A program made the position numbers and the translations under genes. From the NCBI GenBank assembly GCA_036346375.1, contig CM070517.1:8349161-8413160 (forward strand): a stretch of DNA of 64,000 nt. Direction: 5' to 3'. Position 1 is the first letter of the stretch. Each line of letters opens with the position of its first letter. Below, one piece after another: positions 22,284 through 32,552 of this stretch. The notes under the pieces were generated by a model. The model was not told the origin of the DNA. It was given only the letters and a program-made list of their open reading frames with translations, and ran no database searches. Source of the stretch: Guadua angustifolia (Eukaryota; Streptophyta; Magnoliopsida; Poales; Poaceae).

Positions 22284-22853
22284 GTGGGAGAAGGAACCTA
22301 AAGATATAGTAATGGCTCATAGGCTGCTATCCTAGGTTAAGTCATATGTAATCCTTGAAGGAATGCTCTACAAGCATCGTGCATCACAAGAGAAGAAGGC
22401 ATCTTGCACATTGTAAATGTGTATGAAGGCCTTTATGGCTTTCATATTCATGCCAAGGGAATGATAACAAAAGTATTACTTCAAGGCTTCTATTGGCCTA
22501 TAATAGTGCAAGATGCTGTCAACAACCTCAAGTCATGTAGAGGATGCCAAAAGATGGCATCCAATTAACATGCTCCTGCCACTCGCCTACACTCTACACC
22601 AATCACCTGGTATTTCGCCTGTTGGGCAATGGACCCGCTTTAACCATTCCCACCAGCCGAGGGGGCTATAAGCATGTGGCGGTAGCTGTAGGTTATTTCA
22701 CAAAGTAGATAGAGGCAGAACCCCTAATCTCCATTATGCCTCGTTCTGTATAGAAATTCTTCTAGAGAATCATTGTGTGCCATTTTAGGATCACCAAGGA
22801 GCTCACCGTGGACAATGGAACTCAATTTCACACATCTTCCTTCAGGGACTTCT
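22284..22853 (+). pseudogene. Integrase remnant of element K (left half)
   Basis: Plus-strand frames give EGMLYKHRASQ, then EGLYGFHIHAKGMITKVLLQGFYWP and NLKSCRGCQKMAS (HHCC zinc region). Next come broken pieces of the catalytic core: FTK-IEAEPLISIMPRSV and RITKELTVDNGTQFHTSSFRDF (second Asp). The core stops at the insertion point of solo LTR L and resumes at 27,647. Several stops and frameshifts occur. The sequence is Tat-like in style (compare 41,760-42,200). Confidence 0.75.
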
Positions 22854-25800
22854 TGTTAGGACTCGAATATGCAAATCTGGACCCTTTGTGTACTCTATAC
22901 TATTCCAAGATCACGCCAGTGCATATGGGCTCAACATAAATGAATAACACAATCATACTCAATGATAACATAAATAAAGACTTCATCAAATTATATATAA
23001 ATGTTAGACAATCTTATGGTCCACCTTACGTGAGTACACCACACAGGGCTAAAACTAAAAAATAAATGAAACAGTAGTGAAAATAATTTATTCGGAGCAA
23101 CCCTTCAATATGCCATAGGCAACTGACAAGTTTCGCACCCTAACCAATCGTCTCTTCTTGGTACTCTTCCTCATAAGCAGGGGTAGCCTCCTCTCCAACT
23201 AGTGATTTATTGTTGCAAGGGGTGAGTACATAAGCACTCAACAAGTTGTGCACATAATGAAAATCTATTATACTATATGCATGGTTTATTCCAAAGGAAT
23301 GGCTAACGTGGTTATTTTGCAATATAGAAGCATTTATAAAAGAATAGCATAAATAGATTAAAAAGATAGTAAAATAAATAATAACAATAATAAATTCCTT
23401 AATTATTTTCCAAATAACCTAACTCACATCCTTAACCAAATTCCATACTTTCATAGGCATACAACATCCATTTTCAAATTTATTTTATTAAAATCTAGCT
23501 CTTGACTGTAATCACTAAGCAATAGCATTAACACCTTGCACAGGTTATACACTTCACCAACAAGATACAATCATACACTACAAAGACGAGTAATTGTAAC
23601 AAAGCCTTTCCAATTCTCTATCTAAACCAAGTACTGCCTACTAAGGTTTCAACACTGATGGACTAGTTAACACATTCAGGGCCCACACCACCACAATAGT
23701 ACCAAAGTCTAGGCTTAACAAATTAATCAGCTAGGTTTGTCCCATACTAGACATGTGGTTATATGAATGACTCAATTCAAATGCTTGTAAGGTTAAGTCC
23801 TTAATTGACAAAGGCAAAACTAAGCAAAAAATCAACATTACCATTACCATTATCAAAAACAATGCGACCGCCTAAATGCCAAATTGGCCCACCATAAAAT
23901 CACAACTCTTGCCACTTGCCTATGTCTAAATCTAAAGGATCGAGATGGCCAACAAAGGGGGGGTGAATGGTCACAAACAAAATTTTCCCCACAAAATATT
24001 CGAACTAAGACCTCAAAAAGATCGCGCAAAAGAAATCATGAAAAACCCGAACAATTTGACAACTATGTGTACCCCTAACTTGCATGGATGAGAACCATTG
24101 AATATGTCGGGATTTTTGAGTCACAATCTTGGTTGTCAAGTATCCAAAACAAAAAGAATAAATTTAACTCTTCCTTTTAGAAAGGAGATTGACCAAATCA
24201 CAAAAGTCACTTTCAGAAAAGTGAAAGCAGAATTTCTAGAAACTATCCTCAATTATAGCAGGTGGTTGGTAGACTTCTATTGCTCTAGAAATTTTTGGAA
24301 TTTTTCTTCATATGAGGAAATACGTCTCGAAGCACTCCACTAAAGATTACCTTAAAAATCCTTGTAGAAAAATAAAAAAATCAAATATCACAATTTGTCA
24401 AGAACTTCAAGCAGAAAGATTGGGGCTCGGTTTTCACCTCATGGCGCCCAAACGGTGTGACCAGTGGACTCCAAAATTTTTCCACAGATGGAGATAAGAG
24501 TTCTACACCTTATCAAAAAATAATAACTCAACAATAATTTATTTATATTTTTCTAAAAATAAAAAACTAACTACTGCACAAAGAATAAGTTCGAGACAGA
24601 GATGTAACTTGATAGAAAACTTGATCTCTAGTCTATCCTAGAGTGCAAAAGGGTTGCAAAACCATATGAACACACTGAAGACATCCAAGATCAGCAGTAT
24701 TTAGAAGGAGGGGAGGCAAATCCAAATTGCAAGAAAGTAAATTGCAGGAATTTAAATGTTGAATTTAAGACATAAAGTATATGTGTAATGTAAATTTAAG
24801 CATGAATGAAAGGATTTGTATTTGTGGAAGGAGGAGGTTTACAAAGCCTCACAGCAAGGTGGGCAAAGCTCAAAGGAGCAAAAAAACCTCTACAACCTTC
24901 AAGGTGAGGAGGCTACCCCTCCACCCCTATTTATACTACTCTTGGGCCACCTACCACCCTTGGATGAGTCCCTCAACCCTAGAGCACTCATCTAAGGGCT
25001 AGGATTAACCCACTCACACAGCCATGCAAGGGCTAACCCAAAACCCACACATATGTCAGGTTTTTTTGCATGGTTTTCAAAGCATACTATATAGACCCGC
25101 TAACCTATCAACTAGACCACAATCCGACGGCCTTCCTTGATCCACGTGGCATCTAGCTAGCATCTCCTCCTTTCCTTGTCTTCTTGGCTTACCCGAACTC
25201 CATCTCCGATCATCTTCCGGCGATCTCCTGACCATCTGGACCTCTGATGCTCCTCGTCTTGTCCCAGTCATCCTCCGCCTCACCATGATCTAGCACCGTC
25301 GCCCTGCAACCATCAGAGACAAGGAAAAACTTTCACATAGCAATGCCCACAAAGATATTCAATGATTATCCGAAAATCATTAATCAATCATAATTTCGTT
25401 CGAAGGTCCGGTGCCACCGCCCCTAGGCCGGTAGCACTGGAAAAAGCAACCAACCCTCAAATTGCTTCAAATCAAAAATCCAATTCAAATTAAACTCAAT
25501 TTCAAATCAATCCAAGCTCAAATCTCATCAATTACTCATCACACACAAAAATAGACCTCGACATGGTCTTTCAAAATCATTTTACCACCCTAGTTGTTTT
25601 ACCATGCACCACGTGCCATCAAGAACATCAACAACATTGTGTGGCAATACCTGACACACAAATTAATAAACAAATAATATCAATAACTTATTGCATGGCT
25701 AAGCAAACTATTTGCGTTCTAACTAACCCACATTAGCAATTAATAGCTACCAGTTACTAAAGAACCATATTAGGGTGACAAATGAAATATGACATACAAA

Positions 25801-27646
25801 TGACAAGGTAGATATAACTCAAATTGGATGAATAGCTAATCCCAAATTAATTGAAACAATTATTAATTGAATTAGTATGCAATAATTTAAAACAATATAA
25901 CTTTAGAAACATGGGTTTAATATGATCAAAGCACAACTTGCCTTCAAAGAGCTCTGGATCCTGCTCTAGACCTTGATCTTCAGTTGGCTCATCGCTTACA
26001 AATACCCCGAGCCTTCAACGTCTATGCAAAACGAGCAATAAATAATAAATACCAAAAATAAAGATGAAACTCAACTCTAAAATTAAATAAAATTTACCAT
26101 TAAATACCACTCAATTTTATAAATTTTTAGAAACTAGAATCACCTCAATTGGAGTTCGTATGAGGGAGAACAAATTAAAAAAGTTTTAAAAAAGAAAAAG
26201 GTTGAAAATAGAAAAAACTAAATTAATTGAATTATTTTTCTACTAAAAATTTGGTTTATGATCGACGTCACCGGCACATGGACCAATCAGCAGCTACCAC
26301 ATGTCCCCAGTGCATGGATTCAATCCACAGCTAGTTTGGGTCTCTGGATGGGTAGCTTCTTGTCGTGTGCACCGGTGGCATAAGCACGACATCATCAAAA
26401 CACATGCATGACTGGCACACGACACATGGCAAGATCAGAGGTAAACATGTGGCACCACCCGATCAATGATGTGCTTCACTAAACCAATGGCAAAGATGGA
26501 GACATGTGTTGAACTAATACCATGTATACGCGGCAAGATTTGGAGCATGACACACGGCACCATCGTAACCCTACTCCATTGATCGGATGGCCTAGACTAC
26601 TTAGGGCTATTGCGGTCACAACACATGGCAACATCCCAACCACCCAACTTAGATCCAGCGGCTACAGACAAACAAGGGCAGATGAAGTGAAAAGTAGGTG
26701 TGACAGCATCTAAGGCGTTCATTATAGAATGCACGATCACTGAGCTCTGACTTAGTGACATGGAAATGGTGGCAGAGGTCTCACGGTAAGGAGAACAAAG
26801 GTGTATGGTTTAGCGTAGCTGGCTTCTCCGATGATGTTAACACCACGGTCTAGTGCGGCTTGGTGTGGTGAACTCACAGGTGACCTCAGCGATGGTGGAA
26901 ATAGGCCAGTGATGATGTTCTATGCTAAAAAAGGTGGCAGCATCTTGCGGCTACTCTAACGAGCTCACGTGGTCAACTAGCGGCGATTTGCCCTACACGC
27001 TTTGAGCAGAAGATGTGGGGTGAGGTGAGGAGTTCGATGGAGGCGGCGGCGCAATAAATAGGTAGCTCGGGAGGCATGTCAGGTGTGAGATCTGTGGTGC
27101 ATTTGGTTACGGTGGTAGAATCTAGCGCGGATATGGTGGCGGCAACATGGAGAAATCTCAGGCATCCACTTTGCACACATCAACGAGGCCACGTCACTCG
27201 AATTGAACGGGTTGATCTCAACCGCTAGATTGAAATCCGATGGTCCTCGTTTGAGCAAGCTAGGATTTTCAGTAAAGTGGGCTGTGCATGCTGGTGGTAT
27301 GAGGGAAATGAGCCGATTGGGCCAGGCCCGCTTGGGCTTGGCCCAACATTGTTCAAAACATTTAAAAAATTTTTGGAATAAAATTAATCCTAGAAATTCA
27401 ATAAAGAAAAATAAAATAGAAAAAACACCCAAAAATCTCAAAAACTTCTAAAAAATATTTTAGTGCATTTAGAACTCAAATAAAACATTTTCAACAAAAC
27501 TATATTTAAACTTTTCAGAACATTAAATAACCTTTAACAAGAGGCTTAATTCATGTAAATCCAAAATAAATTAAATAAATTCTAGAAAATTAAAAATAAA
27601 TAAAATGCATAATAAATCCATAAAATGTAAAAAATAGGATATTACA
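22854..27646 (-). repeat. Solo LTR L, 4,793 bp, with perfect 5-bp target duplication
   Basis: The segment starts TG (22,854) and ends CA (27,646) on the plus strand, and is flanked on both sides by cttct (22,849-22,853 and 27,647-27,651). Read on the minus strand it begins tgtaatatcctattttttac, the usual start of Del/Tekay-type gypsy LTRs. It has a TATA box about 2.7 kb in and ends in cctaaca. I find no internal second LTR, primer site or gag-pol, so it is best explained as a very long solo LTR left by LTR-LTR recombination. Removing it reunites the integrase reading of element K. Small ORFs within are not supported. Confidence 0.75.
24928..24935 (-). promoter_or_regulatory. TATA box of LTR L
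   Basis: The minus strand reads tataaata inside agtagtataaataggggtgg. The position is conserved in the older copy near 375-384. It marks the U3/R boundary of the LTR, giving U3 of about 2.7 kb and R-U5 of about 2.1 kb. Confidence 0.5.
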
Positions 27647-27884
27647 CTTCTGTAGTTCTGTCAGTACTATATTGCACTTCACTTCTATGGCTTATCCAAA
27701 GACTAATGGGGCAGAGGCTATCCTCCCCATACAACTCAGGGAAAACTTCACCCAAATTGGGAAGGCTCTTATTGCATATCGTTAGCTCTGGGGTCGAACT
27801 TTTACCACTTTACAACTTTGGACGACAAGCAACTGAAGCACGCGTGAAATGCGGACAAGCTCTGCAAGCTTTACATCGAAATCA
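27647..27884 (+). pseudogene. Integrase remnant of element K (right half)
   Basis: Directly after the cttct duplication the reading resumes as …TSMAYPKTNG, the conserved segment before the catalytic Glu, and continues for a short damaged stretch (ENFTQIGKALIAYR). The expected QAERAN motif is missing. The tandem array begins shortly after. Confidence 0.65.
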
Positions 27885-27935
27885 TATTGTATACCATCGC
27901 GGCTCCTATATATTTTCCTTATATAGGATATTCAG
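27885..27935. repeat. Left part of a ~119-bp tandem repeat unit, cut by an insertion
   Basis: The sequence ataccatcgcggctcctata and the following ttttccttatataggat match the monomers at 31,600-32,330 (ccaccatggctcctatacat…). The unit continues at 31,510 once the intervening inverted-LTR element and one TTCAG copy are removed. Confidence 0.7.
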
Positions 27936-28681
27936 TGATGTGACCATGTCGGCCCAGCAAGCCATATTTCTACCTCAAGCCAAGACAAGGGTCCAACAAC
28001 TTTCGACGCCCCAAGACCAGTCTGAGATCAAGTCCAATTTGTTCACAAGTCTAATTCAGCCCCCAGGAGCAATCTAACATCAAATGACTATATGTGGCTC
28101 ATATGAAGTCCGATTAAGGCATTCTTGGACTCTACGGACAAGCTCGTGACGAGAGCTATCCAACGGAAGTGACATTCAAACTCCTTCTAGATCAATAGAA
28201 ATCATCAAAACAATATGACAAATAGAATCTGTCGGGTGCTGCAACACCTCCACTTGGGCCCAAAGGCCTTTTATGTCCTACGGTCACACGGTCATCCCCT
28301 TGGCCACCTCCCTTGCCTTCATCCACATATATATTCAGTAGCCGTCGCTAGAATATATTGGTTTTGCTTAGATTACAACTAGACACTCTGTCAGTTTTTC
28401 ACTATACATCAGTTTGTGGAACCCCAACTAGTGTGCTTAATATTATTCGCAATTTCAAATTACATCTTGTATGTTCTTGCTTGTGTTCTCGATTCGCATG
28501 CAGGGATAAGCCTTCTTGGCGAGGTCAACCGTGTTTGTGCGTGGTTGATAACCAATAGAGCCGTGGTGTAGCGATTGCAAGGTTCAAATCTATTATGATT
28601 GGAAGCTAGATCACCAACGTTGAGTTCTCCATCAATCGATTAACTACTAACTGTCAGAAGATCGGGCCAACGTTCGCATCA
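27936..28681 (+). repeat. Left LTR of the inverted-LTR unit
   Basis: The 746-bp LTR runs from tgatgtgacc to gttcgcatca. It has a TATA-like atatatatt around 28,325 and the conserved ggaaccccaact and gccttcttggcgaggtcaac blocks shared with element D. The two bases ag that separate LTR and primer site in D and in the right LTR are kept at 28,682-28,683, but no primer site follows. Confidence 0.85.
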
Positions 28682-28683
28682 AG

Positions 28684-29565
28684 CAATTCTTTTTCTGCCA
28701 ACATAGCAAACTGAAACAATCTATTGATATCATTATAATCTTTGTAATCAATGATGTCCTAAATTTGACGTCGTAAACCCCCATAAAAATGAGCCATCTT
28801 ATCTTCTTCATCCTCAAATACCTAACAATGCAACATGCCTATTGTAGCTCTTGATAATACTCCTCTATAGATCTATTACCTTGATTCAAGCATTGCAATT
28901 TCTTATGTAAATCACATTTATAAGAAGGAGGAATAAATCTACTATGCATAGCTCGCTTTAATCTATCCCATGTATCAGGTTGTAGGCCAGAATTTACTAC
29001 TTCATTACACCAAATAATAGCAAAATCTTTGAACTCACTAGTAGCTTTTCTGACTCTTTGTACTTCAGGAACTAAATGGGGGTTAAATTTTTGTTAAACA
29101 GTCATTTTCTAATCTAAATAAATTTCAGCATCATATGCACTAGAAAAAGATGGTATGGTAAATTTGACTTCAGAAAAAGGATCATCATATCCACAACCAT
29201 TGCGTTGATTAAAATTATTACCTCCCAAACCATGGCAGTTGTAATTCAGGCACCGTTGTTATCATACACCTGTGCAACGCCAGGAGCATCGAAGGCGTCA
29301 CGGTCTTCTCCATCCACATCATCTCCTACGATAGACTCTTTATGCTCCTCCACTCTTCGAGCCCCATGGAGAGGTGGCTGTCTCTCAAAGTTCTCCATCC
29401 TTGTGAGAAGATTGGCAATGCTTCGCTCTATTCTCTCTAATCTAAGCTCATTGTCTTGACCAATCTTTATGATGTTTACATTGATGACATTGAGCGTGTT
29501 GTTAAACTCCTTTGTTGGAATACACTCCTCTCCATCCACAGGTTCAGCTTCTAAACCTACCATTG
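28684..29565 (-). pseudogene. gag: gag fragment inside the inverted-LTR unit
   Basis: The minus strand from about 29,565 opens MVGLEAEPVDGEECIPTKEF with an LERIERSIANLLTRMENFER helix. Then come pieces matching the D gag: VKFTIPSFSSAYDAEI, FKDFAIIW, TWDRLKRAMHSRFIPPSYK, FQFAMLAEKEL. Stops and small frameshifts are frequent. The frame ends mid-gene at the junction with the left LTR; in D the equivalent point is just before the Ser/Pro-rich linker and zinc knuckle. Confidence 0.75.
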
Positions 29566-30799
29566 TTATTTGAAGAAAAAACAACACAAGAGTATTATCC
29601 CTATCAACTACTAGGTGGTGGAAGGTGGAATCACTCACTCTCAAGCGTCTTACCACACTCTTATAAATGTTCTTACCGAAGCAACAGGTAGTACAACTGG
29701 TGGCTGGTTCGTGATACCGTGACTGGAGTGTGAGTGAGGTGATTAGCAAAGGAGAATCTGAACTGATAAGAAGTATGTATAGCTCAAAAGGCAATATTTG
29801 GTAGCAAGAAATAAGCAATATCAAAATCATATTACAAGCTGAATAAATGTCCAATGTACTTGGCACAGTTGCTGGCCTAAACATGTTCCTAGAACTAGTT
29901 CAACCAAGAAAAGGATATATCAAAACACATAGGACTCAAAGGATGCAAGCAATTCTGATTATCTACTTCTCTTTCCCTCTTTTTGCTTCATTTCTTCTCT
30001 TCTGATTTTTTAGCACGGCTATTCTCTTTTTTTGCACTTGCCTCATGTTTTTCTTTCTTTTAACTCGAAGGCAAAACAAAAATCTCATGTTTTAGAATGA
30101 CGGAAAACGTTAAACAGATGACTGAAAAATCAGTAGAAACAACACAAGAAACTTCTAGGGTCCAGAACTCTGTCTTAGAGGCCAATTTTAAGGGTCAAAA
30201 ATTACATAGGTCTAAAGACCTATGGATTTTTCAGATGCGCGTCATCGTCCTTTTCAAAACAAAAAAGTACGCCCAATCGAAGTTCGTATGCCAAAGTTAT
30301 GCCAGTTTTACTGAACACTGCGCAATCTGGAATTGCCTGCGAATTCACTTCTTCCTTCCAGTTGGGGCTAAAATAGCAATAGGTTTGTGGGTGAAAAAGG
30401 GTGGCCAGCAGTGCAGGGAAAATGACACAAGGTGGCTCATGACCTATCTAAAGCTTGCAGAATGGGATATATACTGTAGAGCGGCGGCAAAGACCAACCG
30501 AGTAGAACTCAGTTCGGTTCTAGGGTTGGCGGTGGTGGGATGACTAACGATACAAAACAAGAACTAGGGCAACGAAAAGGGACAACTAGAAACTAGGATC
30601 ATAACCTCAAACTAGCAACAAGACAAAGACAATGGATACAAATTTAACAAAGTGAAACTGAAATGAAAATTGCATAGGCACAAGGGTTGTAGGATAGGGG
30701 AATCAATGATGATCTTTTTTTTATGGGGCAATTTTTCTAGACTCTAGGATGATGGCAAAACAATGTGGGGATACAGGAATTACCTATCGGGTAACTGAG
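29566..30799 (-). other. Long 5' leader of the inverted-LTR unit
   Basis: About 1.2 kb between primer site and gag aligns with the leader of element D (44,628-45,883). Shared blocks include ccatc-tcctagagtc-agaaaaattg and ccaccttgtgtca. A long untranslated leader is typical of CRM-type elements. The 148-codon plus-strand ORF at 30,097-30,543 is a shadow of this leader. Confidence 0.65.
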
Positions 30800-30811
30800 G
30801 CTCTGATACCA
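30800..30811 (-). promoter_or_regulatory. Primer-binding site (initiator tRNA-Met type)
   Basis: The minus strand reads tggtatcagagc two bases after the LTR end. This is the standard plant retrotransposon site complementary to the 3' end of initiator tRNA-Met. Confidence 0.85.
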
Positions 30812-30813
30812 CT

Positions 30814-31509
30814 TGATGGGAATGGTGGCCCGATCTTCTGACAGGTAGTAGTTAATCGATTGATGGAGAACTTGACGTTGGCGATCCAGCTTCTAATCAA
30901 AACTGATTCGAACCCTGCAATCACTACAACACAGCTTCGTTAGTTATCAACCATGCACAAACAAGAACGTACAAGATGCAATTTGAAATTGTGAATAATA
31001 ATAAGCACATGAGTTGGGGTTCCACAAACCAATGTATGGCAAAAAACTGACAGAGTGTCTAGTTGTAATCTAAGCAAAACCCATCTATTCTAGCGACGGC
31101 TACTGAATATTTATGAGGATGAAGGCAAGGGAGGCGGCCAAGGGGATGGCCGTGCAACCCTAGGATGTACAAGGCCTTTGGGCCCATGTGGAGGTGTCGC
31201 AACACCCGGCAAATTCAGTTCATTACATAGTTTTAAAGATTCCTGTCGATCTAGAAGGAGTTTGAAAGTGAAACCACTTATGTTGGAAAGCTCTCATCAT
31301 GGGCTTGTTCTTAGAGTCCAATAATGCCTCAATCGGGGTTCATATGACCCATATATGGTTGTTTTATGTTGGACTGCTCCTGGGACCGAACTGGACTCGT
31401 GAATGAATTGGACTTGATCTTGGACTAGTCTAGGAGAGTCATAAGTTGTTGGGCCCTTGTCTTGGCTTGAGGTAGAAATATAGCTTGCTGGGCCGACATG
31501 GTCACATCA
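30814..31509 (-). repeat. Right LTR of the inverted-LTR unit (5' LTR of the minus-oriented part)
   Basis: The 696-bp LTR on the minus strand runs from tgatgtgaccatgtcggccc to cattcccatca. It matches the left LTR along its length but lacks a short block around the aagccttcttggcgaggtc segment. It is followed by ag and the primer-binding site. Confidence 0.85.
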
Positions 31510-32393
31510 TTCAGCCCCATGGTTCATAGAGTGCATGACCCCCGTGTTCTCCCCTAGCAAAAGTCCAAGGTGACTTGGGAGTTCGTTGCCTCCACCAATG
31601 TGGCTCTTATACATTTTCCTTGTTTGGGATTTCACCTTGTAGTGCATAGGGTGTATGAGCTCTGTAGTCCAAGGTGGCTTGGGCGCCCGTCACCTCTACC
31701 ATGGCTCCTATACATTTTTCTTACATAGGATTCTCACCATCAAGGTGCATAGGGTGTACAACCCCTGTGATCTCCCCTAGCAAAAGTTCAAGCTAGCTTG
31801 GTTGTCTGTCGCCTCCACCATGCCTCCTATACATTTTCCGTGTATGGAATTTTCACCTTGCGGTGCGTAGGGCGTATGACCACGTGGTCTTCCGTATCGA
31901 AAGTCCAAGGTGGCTTGGATGTCTGTTGCCTCCATCATGGCTCCTATACATTTTCATTGTATGGGGTTTCACCTTCGTGGTGTGTAGGGACTACGACCCC
32001 AGTGGCTTGGGCGTCCATCGCATCCACCATGGTGGCTCCTATATATTTTACTTGTATGGGATTTCACCCTCACGGTGTGTAGGGTGTATGACGCCCGTTG
32101 TCTCCCTAGCGAAAGTCCAATGTGGTTTGGGCGTATGTCGCCTCCACCATGGCTCCAATATATTTTTCTTGTGTAGGATTTTCACCCTTGTGGTGCGTAG
32201 GGCATACGACCCCTGTGGTCTCCCCTAGCAACAGTCCAAGGTGACTTGGGCGTCTGTTGTCTCCACCATGACACCTATACATTTTCTTTGTATGGGATTT
32301 CACCCTCACGGTGTGTAGGGTGTATGACCCCCATGGTCTCCCCTAATAGAAGTCCAAGGTGGCCTAGGCATCTGTCACCCCCACCATGATGGC
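31510..32393. repeat. Tandem array of ~119-bp monomers (about 7-8 units)
   Basis: A phrase close to ggtg(c/t)(a/g)tagggtgta recurs near 31,525, 31,645, 31,748, 31,866, 31,983, 32,078, 32,196 and 32,315. The spacing is mostly 117-120 bp, with two shortened units (103 and 95). Each unit also holds ctcctataca-tttt-cttgtatggga and tccaaggtggcttggg-gtc. The array continues on the left at 27,885. It follows an integrase remnant, so it may be the 3' untranslated tandem repeat of element K; such repeats are known from Tat/Ogre-type gypsy elements. Confidence 0.8.
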
Positions 32394-32396
32394 TAA

Positions 32397-32512
32397 GGTC
32401 CTTTTGGACCCATGGTATTAGCAACAACTTGGGCCTATTGCCCAAGTTATTGGATGTGCTAAGGATTAGTCCAAATTTTAGCCTCCAGGCCGTGCACCAA
32501 ACGACCTCTGGG
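32397..32512. mobile_element. Possible Tourist-like MITE
   Basis: The 116-bp segment is flanked by taa on both sides (32,394-32,396 and 32,513-32,515). Its ends are roughly inverted: ggtccttttggaccc at the left, and ggtcgtttggtgcac on the minus strand at the right after a few extra bases. The interior holds a perfect hairpin, aacttgggc/gcccaagtt. The trinucleotide duplication and ends resemble PIF/Harbinger (Tourist) MITEs. The fit is imperfect. Confidence 0.4.
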
Positions 32513-32552
32513 TAACCCCTTGCCTTGCTCCATTGGTTAGCAAAGGTTAACC

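Larger units (their letters stand above)
27936..31509. mobile_element. CRM-like retroelement unit with inverted LTRs and TTCAG target duplication
   Basis: The left end is an LTR in plus orientation (27,936-28,681) and the right end is an LTR of the same family in minus orientation (30,814-31,509). Both outer ends therefore start tgatgtgaccatgtcggccc. The unit is flanked by ttcag at 27,931-27,935 and 31,510-31,514. Excising it restores a continuous tandem-repeat monomer, which confirms a single integration event. Inside, reading on the minus strand from the right LTR: primer-binding site, long leader, and a gag that stops abruptly at 28,684, next to the end of the left LTR. There is no pol. 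Normal LTR elements carry direct LTRs, so this is an aberrant cDNA. Confidence 0.85.

Noticed and set aside
30097..30543. 148-codon plus-strand ORF between the CRM-like gag and LTR
   Set aside because: It is antisense to the untranslated leader of the inverted-LTR unit. A similar antisense frame in element D (45,052-45,252) is short and frameshifted, so the resemblance follows from nucleotide similarity of the leaders and not from protein conservation.
31521..32393. Regular repeats considered as a CRISPR array
   Set aside because: Monomers are ~119 bp and similar throughout with no unique spacers, and the sequence context is a plant retrotransposon.
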